From the NCBI RefSeq assembly GCF_004363175.1, contig NZ_SNYR01000001.1, forward strand, positions 1,364,001-1,428,000: a DNA stretch of 64,000 nucleotides, written 5' to 3'. Shown here in pieces: positions 17,832 to 25,068 of the stretch (the stretch's first letter is position 1; each line of letters begins with the position of its first letter). Both the position numbers and the translations under genes were made by a program. This stretch comes from Maritalea mobilis. Its GTDB lineage: Bacteria; Pseudomonadota; Alphaproteobacteria; Rhizobiales; Devosiaceae. The notes beneath the pieces are model-generated. The model made no database searches and was not told the DNA's origin. It worked only from the letters and a program-made list of their open reading frames with translations.

Positions 17832-18188
17832 CTATTCAGCAAGCTCTGGTGAAAAGCGTACATCTTGCAACACAAGGCCAGACTTCGCATCCACAATGCG
17901 CAGCATCGCTTCGCCATTGACCTCAAGTGTTAGTGTGATGGTGCCTGATTGCGCCACAGCAGACTTAACCACCGCCCCTTGCGGCAGTGCAATTGTTTGG
18001 GCTTGATATTGATTGGCAGCAGAATTTTGCGTGACCCGATAGACAAGCGCGCCAGCAACCGCCATAAAGCCAACCAACATGATCATCATCGACACACCAA
18101 ATGAGCGGCGTGCACGTTTGATCACTGCTTCAGCTTCAGGGCTAAGCGGTTCTTGATCCTCATTTGAATTCGGAGTGTTATTTGACAT
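17832..18188 (-). CDS. Small single-pass membrane protein, probably DUF6476 type
   Basis: The 118-residue protein has an acidic N-terminus, a basic segment (IKRARRSFG), one membrane helix (VSMMIMLVGFMAVAGALVYRV) and an extracytoplasmic beta-rich part ending RIVDAKSGLVLQDVRFSPE. It resembles small conserved alphaproteobacterial proteins encoded beside rluD; the DUF number is from memory and tentative. Its start codon overlaps that of the divergent rluD in the sequence CATG (18186-18189). A GAGGAG ribosome site lies inside the rluD coding region. Function unknown. Confidence 0.65.
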   Translation of the reverse strand: MSNNTPNSNEDQEPLSPEAEAVIKRARRSFGVSMMIMLVGFMAVAGALVYRVTQNSAANQYQAQTIALPQGAVVKSAVAQSGTITLTLEVNGEAMLRIVDAKSGLVLQDVRFSPELAE

Positions 18189-19197
18189 GACCGCATGCTC
18201 CTCGGACGCGCAACAAGTGCTAGACTTTACGGTTTCCGCCGAGTGGGCCGGAAAGCGCTTGGATGTTGTGGTGGCTCATTTTGCTCAAGATATAAGCCGC
18301 TCACGCTGCCAAGATCTGATCAAGCAAAATGCCCTCACAATTGATGGCGCGACCATAAGCGAGCCGAAATTCCGCGTCAAACAAGATCAGCAAATTTGCC
18401 TCAATTTGCCCCAACCAATTGATGCAGCGCCAGAAGCGCAAAAAATCAGCCTGGATATATTGTTCGAAGATGATGCGCTTATCGTCATCAATAAGCCTGC
18501 CGACATGGTGGTGCACCCCGCCGCTGGCAACGAGGACGGCACATTGGTCAATGCGCTACTCTACCATTGTGGGGATAGCCTTTCTGGCATCGGCGGCGTA
18601 AGGCGCCCGGGCATTGTCCATCGATTAGATAAAGACACAACCGGCGTTATGGTGGTGGCGAAAACTGAACAGGCCCACAACCACCTCGCCGCGCAATTCG
18701 CAGACCATGGTCGTACAGGGCCGTTGGAACGAGAATATCTTGCCCTGGTCTGGGGCGAGCCGCGACCGGCAAAGGGCACCATCAAAACCCAAATTGGCCG
18801 TGATCCCAAAAACCGCATCAAGCAGGCAGTTTTGAAAACTGGTGGTAGAAATGCCATCACCCACTTCCAGCTGGACCACACATTTGGCGGCCACAAATGG
18901 ACCGTCTCGCGCGTCAAGTGCCGCTTGGAAACAGGACGAACCCACCAAATTCGCGTGCATATGACCCACATTGGTCATCCGCTTTTAGGCGACACAAATT
19001 ATGGCGCTGGCATGGAAAGCAAAATGCGCAATCTGCCAATGCCTGCCCAGCAAGCGTTAAAAGCACTCGGCAGACAAGCACTACACGCCACCTTACTGGG
19101 ATTTGAACATCCAATCAGCGGTGAAAAATTGACCTTCACCGCGCCTTTACCTGACGATATGCAAGAGTTGGAAAATACACTTCAAGCTGAAATTTAG
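18187..19197 (+). CDS. rluD: RluD-type 23S rRNA pseudouridine synthase
   Basis: The 336-residue protein has an N-terminal S4 RNA-binding domain (GKRLDVVVAHFAQDISRSRCQ). The RsuA/RluA catalytic domain follows: VINKPADMVVHPAAGN, the catalytic-Asp loop GIVHRLDKDTTGVMVVAKT, and LETGRTHQIRVHMTHIGHPL. RluD isomerises uridines 1911/1915/1917 in helix 69 of 23S rRNA. Its ATG at 18187 overlaps the start codon of the divergent small membrane protein. An in-frame GTG at 18175 is possible but would lie further inside that gene. In alphaproteobacteria rluD often precedes rpoH, as here. Confidence 0.93.
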   Translation: MTACSSDAQQVLDFTVSAEWAGKRLDVVVAHFAQDISRSRCQDLIKQNALTIDGATISEPKFRVKQDQQICLNLPQPIDAAPEAQKISLDILFEDDALIVINKPADMVVHPAAGNEDGTLVNALLYHCGDSLSGIGGVRRPGIVHRLDKDTTGVMVVAKTEQAHNHLAAQFADHGRTGPLEREYLALVWGEPRPAKGTIKTQIGRDPKNRIKQAVLKTGGRNAITHFQLDHTFGGHKWTVSRVKCRLETGRTHQIRVHMTHIGHPLLGDTNYGAGMESKMRNLPMPAQQALKALGRQALHATLLGFEHPISGEKLTFTAPLPDDMQELENTLQAEI

Positions 19198-19382
19198 GGT
19201 CATTTTTCACAATAAATGCAAATTTGCATGATATTTTTTCACCTTTAGGGGATGAAAACCCCTATATCGAACCTATATACTGTCCAATGGAATGATTTGA
19301 GCGTGTTCGATTGTCGAAGCGCTGCATTGCCGTTTGATGCGCAAAGCATAAATGGCAATTGTCATAGGAGTGAGGGTGCTAT
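19198..19382 (+). promoter_or_regulatory. rpoH upstream region with a palindrome and a hairpin
   Basis: The 185-base gap between rluD and rpoH holds a 14-base perfect palindrome ATGCAAATTTGCAT (19216-19229). Further on is a hairpin TAGGGG...CCCCTA with a 7-base loop (19246-19264), which lacks a T tract and so does not look like a terminator. Either could be a regulator site or part of the rpoH leader. No ORF of note is present. Confidence 0.4.
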
Positions 19383-20255
19383 ATGGCCCAGTCTAATTTG
19401 CCAACCTTATCGTCCGATAGCGGCCTTTCCCGCTATCTGCAGGAAATTCGTAAATTTCCAATGCTGGAGCCGGACGAAGAATTTATGCTCGCCAAACGCT
19501 ATAAAGAGCATGAAGATCCAGAAGCAGCACAAAAGCTGATCACCTCGCATTTGCGACTTGTGGCCAAAATTGCCATGGGTTATCGCGGCTACGGCCTGCC
19601 CATCTCAGAAGTGATTTCAGAAGGCAATGTCGGCTTGATGCAGGCTGTGAAACGGTTTGAACCAGACAAAGGTTTCCGCCTGGCCACCTACGCCATGTGG
19701 TGGATTCGCGCCTCGATCCAGGAATATGTGTTGCGCTCATGGTCTTTGGTGAAAATCGGCACCACCGCCGCGCAAAAGCGTCTGTTCTTCAACTTGCGCA
19801 AAGTAAAAGGCCAACTGGCCGCGCTAGAAGATGGCGCGCTGCACCCTGATCAGGTCAAACAAATTGCCACAACTTTGGATGTGTCCGAAGATGATGTGAT
19901 TTCAATGAATGAGCGGCTGACCGGCGACGCATCTCTAAACGCACCAATGCGTTCAGATGAAGGTGCCTCACAATGGCAAGATTGGTTGGTGGATGAAGCG
20001 CCAAGCCAAGAAAAAGTGCTCGGCGACAGCCAAGAATATGATGAGCGCATGCAGCTGCTCAGTGACGCTATGGGCGTTCTGAACGAGCGTGAGCAAAAGA
20101 TTTTTGAAGCCCGCCGTTTGAAAGAGCCACCACTTACACTGGAAGAGCTGGCCCAAGAATTTGATGTATCGCGCGAACGTATCCGTCAAATTGAAGTGCG
20201 TGCTTTCGAAAAGGTGCAGGCAGAGGTCAAACGCGCCATGCTGGAAAACGCATAA
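19383..20255 (+). CDS. rpoH: RNA polymerase heat-shock sigma factor RpoH (sigma-32)
   Basis: The 290-residue sigma-70-family protein has a short region 1, region 2 (SHLRLVAKIAMGYRGYGLPI ... RLATYAMWWIRASIQEYVLR), the RpoH box AAQKRLFFNLRKVKGQ, and region 4 (LTLEELAQEFDVSRERIRQI). The RpoH box and the length separate it from RpoD. It directs transcription of chaperone and protease genes, of which ftsH is in this window. It is preceded by a 185-base gap and lies downstream of rluD. Confidence 0.97.
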   Translation: MAQSNLPTLSSDSGLSRYLQEIRKFPMLEPDEEFMLAKRYKEHEDPEAAQKLITSHLRLVAKIAMGYRGYGLPISEVISEGNVGLMQAVKRFEPDKGFRLATYAMWWIRASIQEYVLRSWSLVKIGTTAAQKRLFFNLRKVKGQLAALEDGALHPDQVKQIATTLDVSEDDVISMNERLTGDASLNAPMRSDEGASQWQDWLVDEAPSQEKVLGDSQEYDERMQLLSDAMGVLNEREQKIFEARRLKEPPLTLEELAQEFDVSRERIRQIEVRAFEKVQAEVKRAMLENA

Positions 20256-20266
20256 CCCGCGAGCGC

Positions 20267-20896
20267 TTAGAGCTTTGATTCGATGAGGTCGGCCATGCGC
20301 TGGGCCTCATCACTACCTTCCTGCTGCAATCCATTCACGACACCAAGCCGATCTTCAACAGCGCGGTTTTGGCTAGCTTTCCACTTGCCCAACATTTTGG
20401 TGATGCGCAATTCAACGCCATAAATGCCTTTAAGTTGGCGTGCCATATAATCATCTGGCGCGTCGCTGACTTTCCAAGGCGTTTCACGCCCCTTTTCCAT
20501 TTGATCGGTCAACCCATTCAAATGATCCAACAGCCAATTTGCATCTCGGTGAAAGTGAAGTGTTCCCTCAAGATGCGCCACCATATAGTTGTAGGTTGGC
20601 ACTTCCTTGCCATGGTCTTTTTTGCCCGGATACCAGCTCGGCGTGATGTAATGCGTTGCCCCTTGGAAAATCGCGAGCCCCTTCTGCCCATCCCCAACTT
20701 GCTTGATCAGATCATTTCCACGCGAGAGATGCATCAAGAGGCTTGCATCATCACCATCATTCACCCAAATCATGGGCAAATGGTGCACAATTGGCACCTC
20801 GCTACCATTTACCGTGAGCAACCCTAAAGGATGCGCGCGCACCAATTCTTCAATGACTTCCGGGCGATCTTCTCTAAATGCTGGTGGCTGATACAT
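20267..20896 (-). CDS. PaiB-like FMN-binding protein
   Basis: The 209-residue protein starts MYQPPAFREDRPEVIEELVR. It carries PaiB signatures: HPLGLLTVNG, PIVHHLPMIW, LAIFQGATHYITPSWYPGKK and VPTYNYMVAHLEGTLHFH. The fold is a pyridoxamine-oxidase-like flavin-binding split barrel. Bacillus PaiB is described as a repressor of sporulation and protease genes, but most homologues are unstudied, so regulation is only a family name. The start at 20896 lies inside the end of the thiamine pyrophosphokinase gene, so the two are likely co-transcribed. Confidence 0.85.
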   Translation of the reverse strand: MYQPPAFREDRPEVIEELVRAHPLGLLTVNGSEVPIVHHLPMIWVNDGDDASLLMHLSRGNDLIKQVGDGQKGLAIFQGATHYITPSWYPGKKDHGKEVPTYNYMVAHLEGTLHFHRDANWLLDHLNGLTDQMEKGRETPWKVSDAPDDYMARQLKGIYGVELRITKMLGKWKASQNRAVEDRLGVVNGLQQEGSDEAQRMADLIESKL

Positions 20897-21584
20897 GATG
20901 AGTCTCGATTTCAATTAAAGCGTCTAAATATTCGTTGGGCAGAATCAACAAAAAGGGCTTTGGTGCCGTCTTGTCTTGTACAATTTTGACCTGATTTTTA
21001 TTGGCGCAATTTGATGTACCGATCAATTCGCCTTGCGCCAAGGTTAAGCCATTGAGCGGATATTCCAAACCATATGAATATTCCATTTGCGTCGGTGCCA
21101 ATGGATAAACAGAAACCCGAGTACCCACAGGCACGGAAAACTCAACAGCGCCAGAAACAACCGCGATAACGTCAGTCTGATCCATCAAAATCAGGTTTTT
21201 CTCTACACCATATTTTTGTGCCGCATGTAGCGCAGCTAAACTATGGTCAAAGCGCTTCCCCATCATCCCCAAACAAATATAAAGCGGCGCCGAAGTTCTA
21301 TAGAGACACTTTTCAAAATCCGTGGTGGCTTGTTCCGCAACTTCGACAATCTGGGTATCGGCAGACAAATCGGGATCTGGGTCATATGAGTCCATATCGC
21401 CAATAATCGCCACTAAGGGTACGCCAGCAGCCAGCGCAACATGGGCTGCACCATCAGCAGCGACAACGGGATAACTCCTTGCGGCCAAGGTCTTCAACAA
21501 TGCCTCATCCACAAAACCACCGCCCAAAACGATAAGCGGACGATCAAAGGTCAGCGATGATGAAATGGAGGAATCTTGCGGCAT
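20874..21584 (-). CDS. Thiamine pyrophosphokinase-like protein
   Basis: The 236-residue protein shows the TPK pattern: a Rossmann-like start LIVLGGGFVDEALL, VVAADGAAHVALAAGV, the metal/nucleotide motif AIIGDMDSYDPDP, ATTDFEKCL and LGMMGKRFDHSLAALH. TPK converts thiamine to thiamine diphosphate with ATP. It diverges from the TPP-riboswitch-controlled thiBPQ uptake operon, consistent with uptake followed by activation. The gene itself is not downstream of the riboswitch. It is followed by the overlapping PaiB-like gene. Confidence 0.87.
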   Translation of the reverse strand: MPQDSSISSSLTFDRPLIVLGGGFVDEALLKTLAARSYPVVAADGAAHVALAAGVPLVAIIGDMDSYDPDPDLSADTQIVEVAEQATTDFEKCLYRTSAPLYICLGMMGKRFDHSLAALHAAQKYGVEKNLILMDQTDVIAVVSGAVEFSVPVGTRVSVYPLAPTQMEYSYGLEYPLNGLTLAQGELIGTSNCANKNQVKIVQDKTAPKPFLLILPNEYLDALIEIETHHVSATSI

Positions 21585-21623
21585 ATTGGCTCTTGAATCT
21601 TATGACATTTCAGATAGGTTGGC

Positions 21624-21699
21624 CCTGTCTCACTGGGGTGCTCATTTGAGCTGAGATTTTACCCATTGAACCTGAACCAGGTCATGCTGGCGGAGGGAG
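21624..21699 (+). promoter_or_regulatory. TPP (thi-box) riboswitch ahead of thiBPQ
   Basis: The conserved thi-box elements appear in order: GGGGTGC (21636-21641 region), GCTGAGA (21650-21656), ACCC, GAACCTGAACCAGGTCATGC (21668 onward) and a closing GCGGAGGGAG. Together they form the five-helix TPP aptamer. Binding of thiamine diphosphate would lower thiBPQ expression. No long T tract follows; a small hairpin GGAAC-AAAT-GTTCC lies at 21712-21725 and AAGGAG at 21775-21780. Control by hiding the ribosome site is therefore more likely than termination, as is usual in Gram-negatives. Confidence 0.96.
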
Positions 21700-21786
21700 T
21701 TTGAGCGAAAAGGAACAAATGTTCCCCACTTCGACTTTCCCCTTTCAAGCACGATCGCAATATGTCCTGTTTCTAAGGAGAAATAA

Positions 21787-22797
21787 ATGTCTTTTCAAAA
21801 AATCGGACTTGCGGCGCTTGTAGGCTTTTCAACCCTTGTATCTGCCGCCGCAGCGCAAGATAAGCCCACACTCACCATCTACACATATGATGGCTTCGCC
21901 GCAGAATGGGGCCCGGGCCCACAACTCAAAGCCGGCTTTGAAGAAAACTGCGAATGTACAGTTGATTTTGTCGGTGCCGATTCATCAATTGGTGCATTGC
22001 GCAAGGCGCAACTAGAAGGCCCTGGCACTCAAGCCGACATCATTCTAGGTCTCGACACAAGCGTGGCTGCAGAAGCAAAAAATACCGAATTGTTCGTTGA
22101 TCACAATGTTGATCTCTCAGCGCTTGAATTGCCTGTTGATTATGCCTCAAGCCAGTTTGTGCCCTTCGACTATGGCTATTTCGCATTTGTCTATGACAGC
22201 AGCAAAATCGAAACACCGCCTACTTCATTTGAAGAATTGGCAGCGTTGAGCGAAGAATTCAAAATTGCCATCCAAGACCCGCGTTCGTCCACACCAGGCC
22301 TTGGCCTTGTGCTTTGGATGCAAGCCGCAAAGGGCGACCAAGCTGACAAGCTTTGGGCCGACATTGCGCCCAACATTCTGACCGTTACGAAAGGCTGGTC
22401 TGAATCTTACAGCCTGTTCCTTGAAGGCGAAGCGGATATGGTTTTGTCATACACCAGCTCCCCTTCTTACCACCGCATTGCTGAAGAAGAGAGCAAATAT
22501 CTGGCGGCCCAATTCGAAGAAGGTCACTACGTGCAAATTGAATTGGCGGGCATTTTGGAAAGCTCAGACCAAAAGCAGCTGGCCAATGACTTCCTGACCT
22601 ATTTGGTCAGCCAAGCTGGGCAAAGCATTATCCCAACAACCAACTGGATGTTCCCAGTTGTGCCGCTGGACAATGGCTTGCCTGAAGGGTTTGATACCCC
22701 ATTGCCAAAAGAGAACAGCCTCATTTTGGACGATGAAACAGTGGGTCAGAACACAAAGAAATATATTGATGACTTCTTTGCCGCAATCGGCCAATAA
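21787..22797 (+). CDS. thiB: Thiamine ABC transporter periplasmic binding protein ThiB
   Basis: The 336-residue protein has a signal peptide (ending SAAAAQ) and a family-1 periplasmic-binding fold. ThiB patterns include LTIYTYDGFAAEWGPGPQLK, DIILGLDTSVAAEA, PFDYGYFAFVYDS, DPRSSTPGLGLVLWMQAA and MVLSYTSSPSYH. It captures thiamine and its phosphates for import by ThiPQ. AAGGAG lies 6 bases before the ATG. It is first in the riboswitch-controlled operon, with thiP overlapping its end. Confidence 0.95.
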   Translation: MSFQKIGLAALVGFSTLVSAAAAQDKPTLTIYTYDGFAAEWGPGPQLKAGFEENCECTVDFVGADSSIGALRKAQLEGPGTQADIILGLDTSVAAEAKNTELFVDHNVDLSALELPVDYASSQFVPFDYGYFAFVYDSSKIETPPTSFEELAALSEEFKIAIQDPRSSTPGLGLVLWMQAAKGDQADKLWADIAPNILTVTKGWSESYSLFLEGEADMVLSYTSSPSYHRIAEEESKYLAAQFEEGHYVQIELAGILESSDQKQLANDFLTYLVSQAGQSIIPTTNWMFPVVPLDNGLPEGFDTPLPKENSLILDDETVGQNTKKYIDDFFAAIGQ

Positions 22798-24454
22798 ATC
22801 AAAATCAATCAATGCGTCGCCGCATAAAGCGGCGGCGCATTCGCCCATCAACTGGCGGTTTATCAGTGGCCTCGCGATCACTTTTTTCGTTTTTGCAACC
22901 ATCTTTCTAGTGCTGTTCGTCATTGTTAATGCCGCGCAGAACCTACCCTCGAACCAAAGTGCGTTGAGCGCCAATATCTGGCATTTGCTCCGCATGAGTA
23001 CGATACAGGCAGCCCTATCTGTTCTGTTTTCCCTAATTGTTGGCATCTTCACTGCCGTTGCGCTTTACCGCTTGAACTTTCGCGGCAAAAACTTCGCCAT
23101 CGCCTTAATGTCTGCAGGCTTGGTGCTGCCCACGATTATTGTCGCGTTTGGATTGCTGGCCGTTTGGGGCCGCGCGGGCTGGCTTCGCACCGCTTCAAAA
23201 ACTCTCTTTGATCAAGACCTCAATTTTTCGATCTTTGGCCTTGTCGGCATTCTAATGGCGCATACGCTTCTAAATGGATCGTTCGCGGCGCGTCTATTTT
23301 ACGATCGTCTTGCCAGTACGCCAACAACCAAACTGAAACTGGGTCGATCCCTCAATCTTAGCCCCTTCGCACGATTTATCTATGTGGAATGGCCCACCCT
23401 AAAACCGGCCATCCCGGGATTGGCTGCAACCATTTTCCTCATGTGCTTTACCTCATTTGCCTTGGTGCTCTTGCTAGGTGGCGGCCCTGCCAATGCCACC
23501 TTCGAAGTGGCCATTTTCGAAGCCGTAAAGCTCGACTTTGATTTGAACCGCGCGGCCCTGTTGGCTGCAAGCCAGTTGCTTTTTTGCTTAATCATCATTG
23601 TGCCTGCCGCCAATTGGAACACCAAAAGCATGATGATCGGCAAGCCGGGCACACAAAATATCTGGCCAGCATTCGGCCCGTCAAAATGGGCGCTCACCAT
23701 CCTGCTGTTGGTTGTCGCAGCCTATTATTTGACCCCACTGTTCGCGATCATTCAAAAAGCGATTTCACCCGCACTTTTGCCCTATATGGCCAAAGAGAAA
23801 TTCTTGAATGCATTGCAAGCAAGTCTGACCATTGCGAGTGTAAGCGCCAGCCTGACATTAGTTTTGGCAACACTTCTGGCGGTTGCTCGCGCCGAGCTCA
23901 AACGCGCCGAGAAATTGGGCACAGCCCGTTTCCCGCGCCTGTGTAGAATGATCTTAGGCGCGCCAATCTTTGCCTATATGGCCATGCCAGCGATGGTGTT
24001 GGGGCTCGGTTTTTTCCTAATCACGCGACATCTCGCCCTCTCCACGCAATCTGTTGGCGTGTGGGTGTTGATTTTGGCGAATGCACTTTTGGCCCTTCCA
24101 CTGGCCAGCGCAGCTCTCACGCCTTCATTTGAGAAACTCGCCAACCGATATGGCAAATTGTCCATGTCGCTCAATATGTCTGGCTGGCAACGTTTCCGCT
24201 ATATCGAATGGCCTTTGTCTCGTCGTGAAGCGGGATATGTGTTCGCCCTCGGCTTCACCTTTTCTCTCGGCGACGTTGGCGTAATCGCCTTGTTCGGCAC
24301 CGACGAATTTTCAACCCTGCCCTGGCTTATGTATCGCGCCCTTGGCAGCTATCGCTCCAACGATGCAGCCCTTGTTGCCGCCATTTTGCTAGCGCTTGTC
24401 ATTTTAAGTTTTTGGGCACTGCCCCACCTGTTCAGGATCAATCGCCGTGCTTAA
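22769..24454 (+). CDS. thiP: Thiamine ABC transporter permease ThiP
   Basis: The 561-residue protein is a fused double permease with about 12 membrane segments. There are two EAA-type cytoplasmic loops: LKLGRSLNLSPFARFIYVEW and YGKLSMSLNMSGWQRFRYIEW. This two-in-one form is typical of ThiP. The chosen ATG at 22769 overlaps the thiB end by 29 bases; an in-frame TTG at 22778 is an alternative, and the ATG at 22812 is out of frame. It carries thiamine across the inner membrane with ThiQ, whose start overlaps its end. Confidence 0.93.
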   Translation: MTSLPQSANKSKSINASPHKAAAHSPINWRFISGLAITFFVFATIFLVLFVIVNAAQNLPSNQSALSANIWHLLRMSTIQAALSVLFSLIVGIFTAVALYRLNFRGKNFAIALMSAGLVLPTIIVAFGLLAVWGRAGWLRTASKTLFDQDLNFSIFGLVGILMAHTLLNGSFAARLFYDRLASTPTTKLKLGRSLNLSPFARFIYVEWPTLKPAIPGLAATIFLMCFTSFALVLLLGGGPANATFEVAIFEAVKLDFDLNRAALLAASQLLFCLIIIVPAANWNTKSMMIGKPGTQNIWPAFGPSKWALTILLLVVAAYYLTPLFAIIQKAISPALLPYMAKEKFLNALQASLTIASVSASLTLVLATLLAVARAELKRAEKLGTARFPRLCRMILGAPIFAYMAMPAMVLGLGFFLITRHLALSTQSVGVWVLILANALLALPLASAALTPSFEKLANRYGKLSMSLNMSGWQRFRYIEWPLSRREAGYVFALGFTFSLGDVGVIALFGTDEFSTLPWLMYRALGSYRSNDAALVAAILLALVILSFWALPHLFRINRRA

Positions 24455-25064
24455 TATAAATCAACTACATTTTTCATACGATCCCAACGCCCCGGCATAT
24501 GACTTTTCGCTAAACGTGGAAGCAGGCGAAATATTGGGCATCTCCGGCAAAAGCGGTTCTGGCAAATCAACCTTGTTGGATCTGATCACAGGATTTCTTC
24601 GCCCAAGTAGCGGATCAATTCTGCTGAATGGAGAGGAACTAAACGCGCTGAGAACAGAGCACCGTCCGATCTCAATCCTTTTCCAAAAAGACAATATCTT
24701 TGAGCACCTCACCGCCCAAAAGAATGTTGAATTAGGCTTAGAACAGCCCAGCGGGGCAGATGCACTGCTGAAACAAGTCGATCTAGAAGGATTTGAAAAA
24801 AGCCTTTGTGCTGAGCTTTCAGGCGGCCAACAGCAGCGTGTTGCACTTGCACGCACATTGGGACGTAACCGACCCATCCTATTGTTAGACGAGCCTTTCT
24901 CCGCACTTGATGATCAAACTGCGGACGAAATGCGTTCGCTAGTGCGCAAACTTGTCAAACAGAATGATTGGCACACAATTTTGGTCAGCCATCACCAGAA
25001 AGATTTGACGGAGTTAGCAACGCGGCAACTTGCCCTCAAAGAGGGAAAGTTGCACGCGGTCTAA
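24447..25064 (+). CDS. thiQ: Thiamine ABC transporter ATP-binding protein ThiQ
   Basis: The 205-residue ABC ATPase has Walker A GKSGSGKST (residues 34-42), a Q-loop FQKDNIFEHL, signature LSGGQQQRVALARTLG, Walker B ILLLDEPFSALD, and the H-loop VSHH. It is short and lacks the C-terminal regulatory domain of larger importers, as expected for ThiQ. The start is GTG at 24447, overlapping the thiP end by 8 bases, so translation is coupled. It ends 4 bases before the convergent acidic membrane protein gene. Confidence 0.95.
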   Translation: MLNINQLHFSYDPNAPAYDFSLNVEAGEILGISGKSGSGKSTLLDLITGFLRPSSGSILLNGEELNALRTEHRPISILFQKDNIFEHLTAQKNVELGLEQPSGADALLKQVDLEGFEKSLCAELSGGQQQRVALARTLGRNRPILLLDEPFSALDDQTADEMRSLVRKLVKQNDWHTILVSHHQKDLTELATRQLALKEGKLHAV

Positions 25065-25068
25065 TCTG

